DNA of 40,805 nucleotides from Gallionella sp. (GTDB lineage Bacteria; Pseudomonadota; Gammaproteobacteria; Burkholderiales; Gallionellaceae): contig JAHEDW010000018.1 in the NCBI GenBank assembly GCA_024641025.1, positions 1 to 40,805 on the forward strand, written 5' to 3'. Both the position numbers and the translations under genes were made by a program. This document shows positions 7,761 through 16,325 of this stretch, piece after piece. The notes under the pieces were generated by a model. The model was given only the letters and a program-made list of their open reading frames with translations, was not told the DNA's origin and searched no databases. The number at the start of each line of letters is the position of its first letter. Within the stretch, counting starts at the first letter, position 1.

Positions 7761-8135
7761 ATGCCTAAACATACCCGACCTGACAATGCCCGACTTGACC
7801 GAGTGGTAGCAGAGGCACGCCGCCTAAGCGCGGAACGCGAAGCCACCTACCGAGAGCGGGCACTCAAATTGTTTCCCTGGATCTGCGGGCGTTGCGGCCG
7901 AGAGTTTTCCGGTACACGATTGCGCGAACTTACTGTGCATCACAAAGACCACGATCACGACAACAACCCGCCGGATGGAAGTAACTGGGAGTTGTTATGC
8001 CTATACTGCCACGATAACGAACATATGCGGTTGCTGGAACAGCAGGCTCGACCCAACAATTCAGGAGACCAGCAGTCTATAGCGACGCATAATCCGTTCG
8101 CCTCCCTGAAAACGCTTTTAAAAAAACAGGATTGA
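7761..8135 (+). CDS. yajD: HNH nuclease-family protein YajD
   Basis: This 124-residue protein matches the YajD family. It has a zinc-type CGRC pair (ICGRCGREF), then LRELTVHHKDHDHDNNPPDGSNWELLCLYCHDNEH, containing the HNH histidines and the second CxxC-like cysteine (CLYC). The end NPFASLKTLLKKQ also matches the family. E. coli YajD has the same core. The biological role is unknown; HNH folds usually cut DNA. I chose ATG 7761, which gives MPKHTRPDNARLDRVV. In-frame starts at 7716 (TTG) and 7743 (ATG) lie in hairpin-forming leader sequence. None of the starts has a good ribosome site. Confidence 0.85.
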   Translation: MPKHTRPDNARLDRVVAEARRLSAEREATYRERALKLFPWICGRCGREFSGTRLRELTVHHKDHDHDNNPPDGSNWELLCLYCHDNEHMRLLEQQARPNNSGDQQSIATHNPFASLKTLLKKQD

Positions 8136-8207
8136 CCAGCAATCCCTAACGAAGGGTATGCCGGAGTGGTTCGAGTCCGAGCACCCTGTCAGAGTGTCGT
8201 TGCCTTA

Positions 8208-9512
8208 TCACCATCCAGCTTCAAGCTGAAGTGTGTATAGGCTGGTTTGATCTCCCTCAAGTTCGCGAGAAGAGCCTTTGTACTTGCTGTAATTGGCATG
8301 TAGGGACACATTCATGGCAAAGTCGTATACGGCGGTGAACGTCAGGGCGTTGTCGCCATTGACTGTTTCGTCGGCGCCGTTGCTTGCATTTCGGTAAGCC
8401 GCACCGAAGCTCAAAACATTGGGGATCAAACTGTAATCCGCGCCCAAGGTGAATACCTTGCGATCAGTCAAGCCAGCGCCATAGATGCTGCCGATTGCTG
8501 AGGTAGTAACAACAGGTGCTTTTGCAAATTGCGCATAGACACCTAAATCATTATTCCCAATCAAGCCATGTGCCTGGAAATCGGCAAAGGTCTGCCTGGT
8601 TTCCCAAAATGTAGCTACACCCCCTGGAATCGCAGCACCGGAATCGGAAATAAGCGACTCACCTCCCATCACGCCAAATCCGACCACCATATCCCAATCC
8701 TTGACGCTGGGCGTGGCCGCTATACGAAAGTACCTTGAACTCATGTCATAGGAATTAATTGACGAGCCGTTCCCGCCCATGGCGTAGTTGGGTGACCACT
8801 TGGTGAAATTGACATAACCGATGTCATTCTGCGCAACTAAGGCAAAACCGGTCGCGGCTCCGGTGTTCGCAGTACTGGATGGCACATTGTTTTGGTCTGC
8901 GTTGTACTGGACCGCAGAAATTTCTCGACGGTGCTCTGCCCAGCGGTTTGATCGCAGCACACCACCGCTGGACAATTCATAACCGTATTGCACGCCAAGG
9001 GTATCGGTTGTAAACGGGATTATAGATACCCGTGTCTTGCCCGCATCAAACAAGAAGGGTATTTTGAGGCCGGACATAAACGAGTCTGCAGCGGCAACTG
9101 TATTACCTTCGAACATGAAACCGATATTGTTGGACACGCGACCGCCGAAGAACAAGCCGAGTTCATCACCAAACTGTAACTGCCCATCCCCCAAGGTATT
9201 GGCGGTCCCAGTAGCTACGTTATCCGTAGATGAAGTGTTGTCTTTCTGGTACCTGACTTTTACCATGATCGCACCGTTCAGGGTGTCTGGCATGGAGAGG
9301 TTGTCGCCTTCCACTTTCCCCTGTGCACCCATCAACGTGTAGCCACTCGCCTTGAATTCTCGGCCGAATTTGTTCAATATTGGAAAGTGCTGTTGGTGAC
9401 ATGCGGAACATGCCATGCCGGTCTGACGGGCAAACGAAGGCAAAGCCGAGGCTTCAGGGACAAACGCAGCAGCAGCCATCACGCCAGCCACAGTTACGAT
9501 GATCTTGTTCAT
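8208..9512 (-). CDS. Cyc2-like fused monoheme cytochrome / outer-membrane porin
   Basis: The 434-residue product has a signal peptide (to about residue 23, EASA) and one haem-c site, CSACH at 35-39, inside PSFARQTGMACSACH...FPILNKFGREFKASGYT. That layout is characteristic of Cyc2-type proteins. The remaining ~370 residues are beta-rich, with alternating aromatic strands and a C-terminal aromatic residue (LQLEAGW), as expected of an outer-membrane barrel of about 16 strands. Cyc2 is an Fe(II) oxidase in acidophilic and neutrophilic iron oxidisers; the haem sits in the barrel mouth. Other fused cytochrome-porins exist, so iron oxidation is a strong inference, not proof. The start is ATG 9512, with GAGG seven bases upstream; a TTG two codons earlier is less likely. 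The gene stands alone. Confidence 0.8.
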   Translation of the reverse strand: MNKIIVTVAGVMAAAAFVPEASALPSFARQTGMACSACHQQHFPILNKFGREFKASGYTLMGAQGKVEGDNLSMPDTLNGAIMVKVRYQKDNTSSTDNVATGTANTLGDGQLQFGDELGLFFGGRVSNNIGFMFEGNTVAAADSFMSGLKIPFLFDAGKTRVSIIPFTTDTLGVQYGYELSSGGVLRSNRWAEHRREISAVQYNADQNNVPSSTANTGAATGFALVAQNDIGYVNFTKWSPNYAMGGNGSSINSYDMSSRYFRIAATPSVKDWDMVVGFGVMGGESLISDSGAAIPGGVATFWETRQTFADFQAHGLIGNNDLGVYAQFAKAPVVTTSAIGSIYGAGLTDRKVFTLGADYSLIPNVLSFGAAYRNASNGADETVNGDNALTFTAVYDFAMNVSLHANYSKYKGSSRELEGDQTSLYTLQLEAGW

Positions 9513-9829
9513 AATCAATCCTCTATTAATACATTATGTTTTGCCTGCCGGTGCAGGGGAACTATTCAGCACCACTTCCTAACAAAATCCCCTCTGGCCT
9601 CCATTTAGACTGTAGCATGGCTTTATAGGCTTTGGAACAACAAAATGGCGTGATTCCTAGTATATAGCCATCGCACCTAGGCTTGGTCTTCCGTTGTATT
9701 TCATGGTCGACCGATACTGTCCTGACATTTCCCATTCACCTGTCCCTTACCCATAAATTTTCGAACCATTTTACGCTCTAGCACTCTTACCTAGTGAGTG
9801 CTAGAATTGTAATATTAGGAGGAAACAAT
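9513..9829. other. Divergent promoter region of the Cyc2-like gene and rpoH
   Basis: This 317-base region separates the minus-strand Cyc2-like gene from plus-strand rpoH. It should hold the promoters of both. The only clear element is the CIRCE operator at 9778-9804. I could not place a convincing promoter for the Cyc2-like gene. Confidence 0.5.
9778..9804. promoter_or_regulatory. CIRCE operator (HrcA site) upstream of rpoH
   Basis: CTAGCACTC-N9-GAGTGCTAG is a perfect 9-base inverted repeat with the 9-base spacer of the CIRCE consensus (TTAGCACTC-N9-GAGTGCTAA). It ends 25 bases before the rpoH ATG, where HrcA would block transcription. This links sigma-32 synthesis to HrcA. hrcA itself is not in the window. 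Confidence 0.9.
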
Positions 9830-10678
9830 ATGAATGCAACTATGAGTTTACCAATCCCGTCTGCGGTTGGCAGCCTGGAGTCATATATCCAGTCGGTAAA
9901 CCGCTTTCCCATGCTTTCTAAGGAGCAGGAGTTTGCTTTGGCGACCCGGTACAGGTCTGAAAATGATCTGGATGCGGCACGCCAGTTGGTGCTTTCACAT
10001 CTTCGCGTGGTCGTCAGTGTTGCACGCGGTTATGCGGGTTACGGGCTGCCTCAGGCCGACTTGATCCAAGAGGGCAATATCGGCCTGATGAAAGCGGTGA
10101 AGCGTTATGATCCTGAACGCGGTGTTCGCCTGGTTTCTTTGGCTCTGCATTGGATACGTGCAGAAATACACGAGTTCGTAGTACGCAACTGGCGACTGGT
10201 AAAGATCGCCACCACGAAGTCCCAGCGCAAGTTGTTTTTCAATCTGCGCAGTCTTAAACAAGGACTTCAGCCGTTGCTGCCTCAACAAGTCAGCGAAATT
10301 GCACAGCAGCTCAATGTCAGCGAGAACGATGTTGTTGAAATGGAAGCAAGATTCGCCGGACATGAGGTCGCACTGGAACCAGGCGGCAGCGATGAAGACG
10401 AGAGTTATGCACCAATTCAATATCTGGCCGACGATGCAGAGCATGAGCCCTCACGAATTCTCGAAAACGCTGAACGTGAGCACCTGCAAACCTCAGGATT
10501 AAAGCATGCACTCTCCTGCCTGGACGAGCGCAGTCGCCGGATCGTCGAGGCGCGCTGGCTGCATGAAGGAGAAGCAGCGACACTGCATGAGCTGGCAGCA
10601 GAATTTAACGTCTCTGCCGAGCGCATCCGCCAAATAGAACAGAAGGCGCTAAGTAAGATGCAGGCAGCGCTTGCTTAA
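9830..10678 (+). CDS. rpoH: RNA polymerase sigma-32 factor (heat shock)
   Basis: The 282-residue product has the sigma-70 family regions 2 and 4: DLIQEGNIGLMKAVKRYDPERG in region 2 and the HTH EFNVSAERIRQIEQKAL at the end. It also has the RpoH box QRKLFFNLR, which separates sigma-32 from sigma-70 and sigma-38. It directs transcription of chaperone and protease genes during heat and protein-folding stress. The start is ATG 9830 behind AGGAGG; a longer frame from 9794 overlaps the CIRCE operator and is rejected. One unusual point is SLALHWIRAEIHEFV, where region 2.4 usually reads STYAxHWIRAEIHEY. A CIRCE element lies just upstream and a strong bidirectional terminator just downstream. Confidence 0.95.
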   Translation: MNATMSLPIPSAVGSLESYIQSVNRFPMLSKEQEFALATRYRSENDLDAARQLVLSHLRVVVSVARGYAGYGLPQADLIQEGNIGLMKAVKRYDPERGVRLVSLALHWIRAEIHEFVVRNWRLVKIATTKSQRKLFFNLRSLKQGLQPLLPQQVSEIAQQLNVSENDVVEMEARFAGHEVALEPGGSDEDESYAPIQYLADDAEHEPSRILENAEREHLQTSGLKHALSCLDERSRRIVEARWLHEGEAATLHELAAEFNVSAERIRQIEQKALSKMQAALA

Positions 10679-10701
10679 GGCTGTTGTATAGCCGAAGAAC
10701 C

Positions 10702-10728
10702 AAAAAGCCGCAGTAATTGCGGCTTTTT
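10702..10728. terminator. Bidirectional rho-independent terminator
   Basis: AAAAAGCCGC (10702-10711) and GCGGCTTTTT (10719-10728) form a stem with a 7-base loop and T-runs on both strands. It lies between the convergent rpoH and sspB genes and should end both transcripts, including the ACIII-sspAB operon. Confidence 0.85.
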
Positions 10729-11123
10729 CATTTAACCACCTTCAAATGTGGTTTTTGCGGAGAAGGTTTGGATCTTTCCCCGCCGCTTGTTTCAGGGGGG
10801 GGTTGTTGGGGATCGCTGCCCTGGAAAACCAGACCCTGCCCATTCTCCTTGGCAAAAATTCCAATGACCGATTCTACCGGAACGAGCAAGTCGAACGACG
10901 TGCCACCGAAACGTCCGGAACAAGTGATCATCTCATTGCCCATTTCCAGATTGCGAACCGCATCAGTACTTAGATTCAGCACAATTTGGCCGTCCTTCAC
11001 ATGGGCTGGCGGCACCACTGTTTGTGCATCGACGCGGACGGCAAGATAGGGTGTCAAACCACTATCCACACACCATTCGTAGATCGCGCGGATCAAATAC
11101 GGACGTGTGGATAAATCACTCAC
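10728..11123 (-). CDS. sspB: ClpXP adaptor SspB
   Basis: The 131-residue product starts MSDLSTRPYLIRAIYEWC, then has the SspB core GLTPYLAVRVD...VPPAHVKDGQIVLNLS...NEMITCSGRFGGTSFDLLVPVESVIGIFAKENGQGL. A flexible Pro/Ser tail follows, ending PHLKVVK like the ClpX-binding tail of E. coli SspB (LRVVK). SspB binds ssrA-tagged proteins and hands them to ClpXP in the cytoplasm. I chose GTG 11123 behind AGAGG; the upstream ATGs at 11192 and 11147 would add an N-terminus foreign to the family. It follows sspA after about 200 non-coding bases on the same strand. Confidence 0.92.
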   Translation of the reverse strand: MSDLSTRPYLIRAIYEWCVDSGLTPYLAVRVDAQTVVPPAHVKDGQIVLNLSTDAVRNLEMGNEMITCSGRFGGTSFDLLVPVESVIGIFAKENGQGLVFQGSDPQQPPPETSGGERSKPSPQKPHLKVVK

Positions 11124-11325
11124 TAAGACCTCTGCACAACGTAGCATGTACTGGTTTGGAAAGAAATAGCGTGGAAAATGGCCCTTATACAAGAGCCTAT
11201 ACTGGAAGATGTTAATCCCCTTCTTGGCGTACCATCAACAATCGCAATAGGGGTGACTTTGTTTGCAATGCTTGCCGACTGAGCCAGAGAGCCAATTATC
11301 CTATAGACAGTGACGACTGTGGTTA

Positions 11326-11925
11326 TCACTTGCGCATAGCTCTTTCGGAAGCAGTCAGCGCATCGATAAACCCTTGCCGCGAGAACAGACGCTCAGCATA
11401 TTTCATCAGTGGCGCAGCATCCTTACCCATTTGGATACCGTAATGATCGAGTCTCCACAACAAGGGGGCGATCGCAACATCCAGCATGGAGAACTCATCC
11501 CCCAGCAAAAATTTCTGCTTGGTCAGAATTTGCGCGAACTGCGTCAGGTTGTCACGAATCACTGATCTTGCCTTGTCGGTGGATTTTGCAACGCCTTGTT
11601 CAATCAGATCGACTTGACTATAGAGTTCATGTTCGAAGCGATGAAGAAACAATCGTGCCCGGCCTCTCATAACAGGATCAGGAGGCATCAGTTGTGGATG
11701 CGGGAACCGCTCATCAATGTACTCGTTGATAATGTTCGCCTCATACAATACCAGGTCACGCTCGACCAGTACTGGCACCTTGTTGTATGGATTTATGGTT
11801 GCGACATCTTCAGACTTATTCATTAGGTCCACGTCAATCACTTCAAAATCCATGCCCTTCTCGAACAGCACGATACGGCAACGGTGACTATAGGGACAGA
11901 TCGTCCCTGAATACAATCTCATCAT
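11326..11925 (-). CDS. sspA: Stringent starvation protein A
   Basis: This 199-residue protein has the glutathione S-transferase fold of SspA. The thioredoxin-like N-terminus contains MRLYSGTICPYSHRCRIVLFEKGMDFEVIDVDL and NPYNKVPVLVERDLVLYEANIINEYIDERFPHP; an all-helical C-terminal half follows. SspA binds RNA polymerase and shapes transcription under starvation and acid stress, without GST activity. The gene begins six bases after actF on the same strand, so it is probably co-transcribed with ACIII. In other betaproteobacteria sspA follows petC in the same way. The start is the first of two adjacent ATG codons. Confidence 0.93.
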   Translation of the reverse strand: MMRLYSGTICPYSHRCRIVLFEKGMDFEVIDVDLMNKSEDVATINPYNKVPVLVERDLVLYEANIINEYIDERFPHPQLMPPDPVMRGRARLFLHRFEHELYSQVDLIEQGVAKSTDKARSVIRDNLTQFAQILTKQKFLLGDEFSMLDVAIAPLLWRLDHYGIQMGKDAAPLMKYAERLFSRQGFIDALTASERAMRK

Positions 11926-11931
11926 TACTGC

Positions 11932-12945
11932 TTACCCCTTGATCAATCGGATGCTATGCATGCGCATGCGCACCAACCAATATCCGATTACTGCCACTGC
12001 GCCGCCGACCACTATCGCTGCCATGATCGGATATGAACCTGTCCCATGGATGCCGCCGATCCAAATATAGCGTTCAAAAAACGTTCCGACGATGATGCCA
12101 GCCGCAACCGCAGTAATGATTCGAACATTATGCCGAGGCATCGGGAAGGCAAACACCACAAAAGGAATTACGAATTTTAGAACTATCATCGCCCACCAGA
12201 TAAAAGAATAATCGCCGCTCTCCATGCCTGAAATGCGGTCTCTCTCCTCCGGCAAGTTACCGTACCATATCGTCAGGTATTGTGCGAAGAAGGTATATAC
12301 CCACAACAGGGTAAATGCGAACAGCATTTGAGCTATGTAATTATAGACAAAATTCTCCACCGGGCGATTCAATTTATTGCTGCTGTTCAATATAAATATC
12401 CAAATCACCAGAAATGACAGGAACATGCCGAAATTACTGACGAACTGTTGCATCGCATAAATCGCACTGTGCCAGGCAGGAACCAGTGTCATTTCGAAGT
12501 CCCATGCGACCATGGTGCTATACAGCACAAAGAAAAATGGTACCCAAGTTGCGATATTATGATATCGCTCAGCATCTTCAGCGCTGCGATCGGATACCGA
12601 CTGTCGCTGTAGGAAAACCCAGTATAACGCCATCATGAATATCATGCCGACGACCTCGCGGGTGATCAGCCAATGCGGAAGATACCAACCTGGCATGTGA
12701 GCCGTGTGCGTATCCACGTGGTTCCACCACGGAAAAGTATGTGACCCGCCCAAAAGCAAAATGACCAACAACACGAACGCCAACGGGAACAAGGCATACA
12801 ACGAAGCAGACAGGTGGCAGATTTGTATGCGCCATTTTGCACCCACCAAATGCAATACCGAACACAAGGCTACGCCACTCAATGCTAGCGACAGCACAAC
12901 AACGAAACTAACAGTCAACACCGACCAATTACTGTATTCAAACAT
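11932..12945 (-). CDS. actF: Alternative complex III membrane subunit ActF
   Basis: The 337-residue product is almost entirely membrane: about nine hydrophobic helices, from VLTVSFVVVLSLALSG at the N-terminus to MAAIVVGGAVAVIGYWLV at the C-terminus. Its short loops are rich in Trp and His (THTAHMPGWYLPHWLITREVVG). This matches ActF, a shorter relative of the NrfD-like ActC that forms part of the quinol-oxidising membrane core. It is somewhat shorter than typical ActF proteins of about 400 residues. It is the last act gene, 12 bases after actE and just before sspA. Confidence 0.9.
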   Translation of the reverse strand: MFEYSNWSVLTVSFVVVLSLALSGVALCSVLHLVGAKWRIQICHLSASLYALFPLAFVLLVILLLGGSHTFPWWNHVDTHTAHMPGWYLPHWLITREVVGMIFMMALYWVFLQRQSVSDRSAEDAERYHNIATWVPFFFVLYSTMVAWDFEMTLVPAWHSAIYAMQQFVSNFGMFLSFLVIWIFILNSSNKLNRPVENFVYNYIAQMLFAFTLLWVYTFFAQYLTIWYGNLPEERDRISGMESGDYSFIWWAMIVLKFVIPFVVFAFPMPRHNVRIITAVAAGIIVGTFFERYIWIGGIHGTGSYPIMAAIVVGGAVAVIGYWLVRMRMHSIRLIKG

Positions 12946-12957
12946 GTCCCCAGTCTC

Positions 12958-13503
12958 CTATTTCGCCAAGGCAGCAGCCTGGCCATTTTGTAATACCTTG
13001 CGCACGTAATTGACCACATGCCAGCGCTCGGTTGGCGACAGATCATTGGCATAACTTGGCATCACCGCTCCACCAAGTGTCATGTAACCGAAAATATGGC
13101 CATCAGGATATTCCTTTGGGTTCCAGCTGTGCATTTCGTTACTTGATGTCAAATTCCAGGGCTTCATGATTAGCTTCGCCCCGACCAGACCATCCCCTGT
13201 TCCGGATTCGCCATGGCAGGGTGTGCAATAGATCCCGTACAAACGACCTCCGATTGCGACAGACTTGCTGTCTGCTGGAACCGGGTTGACCATGTTGCGT
13301 GCAGCTTCCTGATCTTTTACTCTGACTGTTGTACCCGCAACCGGCACTGAACGGCTTGGAAAAGGCCTCATACCAGGGTTGGCTGGGTCAACACTTTCTT
13401 GAGGTTTGATGCTGACTTGATTGGCCATATCCATGGACCATGGCCAAGCATGGGCCATCGAGGGTGACAGCAATAATGAAATTATCAAGAATAAATTCTT
13501 CAT
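12958..13503 (-). CDS. actE: Alternative complex III monoheme cytochrome c ActE
   Basis: The 181-residue product has a Sec signal peptide (MKNLFLIISLLLSPSMAHA) and one haem-c site, CTPCH (93-97), in GGRLYGIYCTPCHGESGTGDG. The likely sixth ligand is Met148 in GGAVMPSY. The last segment (SPTERWHVVNYVRKVL) is the usual class-I cytochrome c helix. In ACIII, ActE passes electrons from the iron-sulfur/haem chain to the terminal acceptor in the periplasm. No lipobox cysteine is present. The start codon overlaps the actD stop by four bases (ATGA), which suggests coupled translation. Confidence 0.93.
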   Translation of the reverse strand: MKNLFLIISLLLSPSMAHAWPWSMDMANQVSIKPQESVDPANPGMRPFPSRSVPVAGTTVRVKDQEAARNMVNPVPADSKSVAIGGRLYGIYCTPCHGESGTGDGLVGAKLIMKPWNLTSSNEMHSWNPKEYPDGHIFGYMTLGGAVMPSYANDLSPTERWHVVNYVRKVLQNGQAAALAK

Positions 13504-14030
13504 TTCCCTGCCTCTTCCTGAATTTCCAATGCATTATGTTTGGTAAAGATTCCCTTGAGTGTATTCGCGGCACTTTCGTCTGACTTCACCAGAATCCCGA
13601 TCTGGTCTTCCGACACCGTAGAGCTATACAGCGGGGAGCGCCTGGCCGGAAGCCCGGCGCAGATCAGGAAACCCAGAACGGTGATAAACACCCCACCCAG
13701 GATGAACATCTCATATGTCAGTACAAAATTGGGCGGCAATGGCACAATAGGCTTGCCGCCCTTGAATTGCGCGAAGAAGTTCGCCTGAGCAGCAGAGATA
13801 AGAAAGAATCCCAGCAAACCACCCATCAAGGCACCGCCCAATGTGAACCATTGCACATATACGGGTTTGTCTCCGAGAAACTCTTCAACTTCAGGATGTT
13901 CAATCGGCGACTTCACAATCAGGTCACGATTGACATCAAAGCCCTTGATTTGAGTACTACGCAACTCTTTAACCACTGCTTCGGCTTCATCGAAATTGCT
14001 GTACATCGCGAGTAAATGACGTTGGCCCAT
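13500..14030 (-). CDS. actD: Alternative complex III subunit ActD
   Basis: The 176-residue product matches ActD (DUF3341). It has a cytoplasmic N-terminal domain (HLLAMYSNFDEAEAVVKELR), two membrane helices (FTLGGALMGGLLGFFLIS and MFILGGVFITVLGFLICAGL) separated by a short loop, and a small C-terminal domain. The name in the literature is structural: no cofactor is bound. It begins two bases after actC and overlaps actE by four bases. Confidence 0.92.
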   Translation of the reverse strand: MGQRHLLAMYSNFDEAEAVVKELRSTQIKGFDVNRDLIVKSPIEHPEVEEFLGDKPVYVQWFTLGGALMGGLLGFFLISAAQANFFAQFKGGKPIVPLPPNFVLTYEMFILGGVFITVLGFLICAGLPARRSPLYSSTVSEDQIGILVKSDESAANTLKGIFTKHNALEIQEEAGK

Positions 14031-14032
14031 TT

Positions 14033-15415
14033 TTAGTGCGCTCCCTTCCCTGCTGCTGCGAATTTTCCGGTTTCTTCTTGCTTCTTGGATTGCTGGCTGC
14101 GGTGGTAAACCATTTCCTTGACCTCATACATCGACACGGATGGGAATACCTTACAGAACACCATGAACAACAGTGTGAACCAACCAAAACTTCCGAACAC
14201 CATGCCCCATTGCACAAAGGAAGGCCATTGGTCATGGTCCCACGTCCAGGGATAGATTCCATGTGAGAAAGTTGGCGCAACGATCATCCAACGTTCCAAC
14301 CACATGCCCAAGTTCAATAAGAGCGATACCGCGAACAGTACAGGTATGTTGGTCTGGAATCGTTTGAAAGCCAATACCAGCGGAACAATCGAACCGCAGA
14401 AGATCATCGCCCACCAGAACGGCGCATACGTACCGCTTGCTTTCTGGATCAGCACGTCCTTGGAAGCCTGATCGTGGCTATACCAGACTGATGCGAACTC
14501 CACAGCATTCAGGTAAGTCCATACCATCGCGATCGCAAAGGTCAATCTCACGATCTTCTTCAGGATGGGTAGCGTCATGTACTCCTCGAATCTGAACACA
14601 TAGCGCAAGATGATGAACAGCGTGATGATCGCAGCACAGCCGGAATACAGCGCGCCCGCAACAAAATAAGGTGGGAATGAGGTGATGTGCCAGCCAGGTT
14701 GCTGAGACATGCCGAAATCAGAAGCCACGATGGAGTGCACCGATACCGCTAAAGGAATCAAGAAACAGGCTACGGTCAGGTAAGTTACGCGGAAATTACG
14801 CCATTGACGGTCGGTGCCTTCCCATCCCAACGACAGCAAGGTGTAGAGCTTCTTGCGCCAACCCTCATGTATACGGTCACGGCAGATCGCCAGATCAGGA
14901 ATCATCCCAACATAGAGGAAAATGATCGACGAGCTGAGGTAGGTAAAGATTGCCATTGCGTCCCACAACAACGGAGACTGGAAGTTGGGCCATGTACCTC
15001 GCTCGTTCGGATAGGGCAATGCATAGTAGATCTGCCACACGCGACCCAGATGGACCGCAACAAACAGCCCGGCGGTCAACAGCGAAAAGGTCGTCATCGC
15101 CTCAGCAAATCGATAAATCGGCTTACGCCAATCAGCATGCATCAAATGAAGGATCGCCGACAACAGCGTACCAGAATGGCTCATGCCAATCCAAAAGATG
15201 AATGTGGCAATATATAAACCCCACATATGCGGGTTGTCCATGTTTGCCACGCCCATCCCGACTTCGTATTGGTACACCTCACAGCCTACAGCCACACCGA
15301 GCATGGCGAGAGCGATGAACAATATCACCCAATAAAGCTTTCTGGGATTTTCCAAACTCTTCAATACGTCTTGGTTGATCTTGGCCCAAGCGATGTCTTC
15401 GCGGATATCTTTCAT
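14033..15415 (-). CDS. actC: Alternative complex III membrane subunit ActC (NrfD/PsrC family)
   Basis: The 460-residue product has about ten membrane helices and the NrfD/PsrC pattern: MWGLYIATFIFWIGMSHSGTLLSAILHL near the start, WGLYIA, then ...WHITSFPPYFVAGALYSGCAAI. In ACIII, ActC is the quinol-oxidising membrane subunit, docking ActB on the periplasmic side. A helix-rich body and a hydrophilic C-terminal tail (QSKKQEETGKFAAAGKGAH) follow. It lies 37 bases after actB2 and two bases before actD. Confidence 0.95.
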   Translation of the reverse strand: MKDIREDIAWAKINQDVLKSLENPRKLYWVILFIALAMLGVAVGCEVYQYEVGMGVANMDNPHMWGLYIATFIFWIGMSHSGTLLSAILHLMHADWRKPIYRFAEAMTTFSLLTAGLFVAVHLGRVWQIYYALPYPNERGTWPNFQSPLLWDAMAIFTYLSSSIIFLYVGMIPDLAICRDRIHEGWRKKLYTLLSLGWEGTDRQWRNFRVTYLTVACFLIPLAVSVHSIVASDFGMSQQPGWHITSFPPYFVAGALYSGCAAIITLFIILRYVFRFEEYMTLPILKKIVRLTFAIAMVWTYLNAVEFASVWYSHDQASKDVLIQKASGTYAPFWWAMIFCGSIVPLVLAFKRFQTNIPVLFAVSLLLNLGMWLERWMIVAPTFSHGIYPWTWDHDQWPSFVQWGMVFGSFGWFTLLFMVFCKVFPSVSMYEVKEMVYHRSQQSKKQEETGKFAAAGKGAH

Positions 15416-15452
15416 TGTTATTTCCTAAAGAAATTACAGTAACAATTGTTGC

Positions 15453-16322
15453 TTAAATGGCGCTTTCCCTAACGCGTTCCAGGTACATCACCGATGGATA
15501 GGGGCGCATATCCTCAAGGATTCTGTAGCCGCGCAATTCAGTGCCGCCCTCTTTTTCATCCTTGGCTTGTTTATCTTTGTCCAATTCCACCTGCTGTGCA
15601 CGCCATTGCTTGTGCACCCGGGATTCAGGATCGACAAGGTTTCCGAATGAAATCGCACTGGTCGGACATGCTTGCTGACATGCTGTCTGAACCTCGCCAT
15701 CCTGGACGATTCGCCCTTCGCTCTTGGCGGTCACCTTGGCTGCAGCCAGACGTTGCACGCAGAAAGTACATTTCTCCATCACGCCCTTGCCACGCACCGT
15801 AACATCAGGATTCAATTGTTGCGTCATCTCAGCCGGCCAGATATTTTCTGTGCTCGGGTAGTCATACCAGTTGAAGTAACGGACTTTATACGGACAGTTT
15901 GCTGAACAATACCGCGAGCCAATACAACGATTGTAAATCTGTGAATTCAACCCGTCAGGCGTATGGTTTGTAGCACCAACCGGACATACCGTTTCGCATG
16001 GAGCAGCTTCGCACTGCTGGCACATCATTGGCAGGAACTGTGCGCCCTGATCAGGAAATTCCCTTCCGCCTTCTTCGCCTACATCCTCATCCCAGTAGTG
16101 CTCGATGCGTATCCAATGCATCACCTGACCATTGGCATACTTCTCCTTGCCAACAACCGGCAGATTATTCTCTGCATAACATGCAACGCTGCACGCGTTA
16201 CAACCGGAGCAGGCATCCAAGTCGATGCTCATCGCCCACTTGTATGGGTCATGCGGCTTGTCTTCCACCGGGTGTGTATGGCGGAATTGTGACCAATTCT
16301 CCAATAGATTGCTGATTGACAT
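15453..16322 (-). CDS. actB2: Alternative complex III iron-sulfur subunit ActB2 (separate gene)
   Basis: This 289-residue protein is an NrfC/DmsB-like ferredoxin with cysteine groups for up to four clusters: CSGCNACSVACYAENN, CQQCEAAPCETVCPVGA, CIGSRYCSANCPYKVR, and CTFC...CQQACPTSAISFG. It forms the electron wire of ACIII between the quinol site and the ActA/ActE haems. In many organisms it is fused to the large ActB1 domain, but here it is a separate gene three bases after actB1. No signal peptide is seen, so it may be exported with ActB1 as a hitchhiker on the Tat pathway (inference). Confidence 0.93.
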   Translation of the reverse strand: MSISNLLENWSQFRHTHPVEDKPHDPYKWAMSIDLDACSGCNACSVACYAENNLPVVGKEKYANGQVMHWIRIEHYWDEDVGEEGGREFPDQGAQFLPMMCQQCEAAPCETVCPVGATNHTPDGLNSQIYNRCIGSRYCSANCPYKVRYFNWYDYPSTENIWPAEMTQQLNPDVTVRGKGVMEKCTFCVQRLAAAKVTAKSEGRIVQDGEVQTACQQACPTSAISFGNLVDPESRVHKQWRAQQVELDKDKQAKDEKEGGTELRGYRILEDMRPYPSVMYLERVRESAI

Positions 16323-16325
16323 TCC

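Noticed and set aside
8160-8182. tRNA-like fragment (GCCGGAGTGG joined to GGTTCGAGTCC)
   Set aside because: The pieces resemble the start and the T-arm of a tRNA, but there is no anticodon arm or acceptor pairing, so it is either a remnant or chance.
9794-9829. Longer N-terminus of rpoH
   Set aside because: It would start inside the CIRCE operator and skip the strong AGGAGG site; ATG 9830 gives the usual RpoH length.
11123-11329. Minus-strand frame between sspA and sspB
   Set aside because: No family pattern; it is on the same strand in another frame and overlaps the upstream region of sspB.
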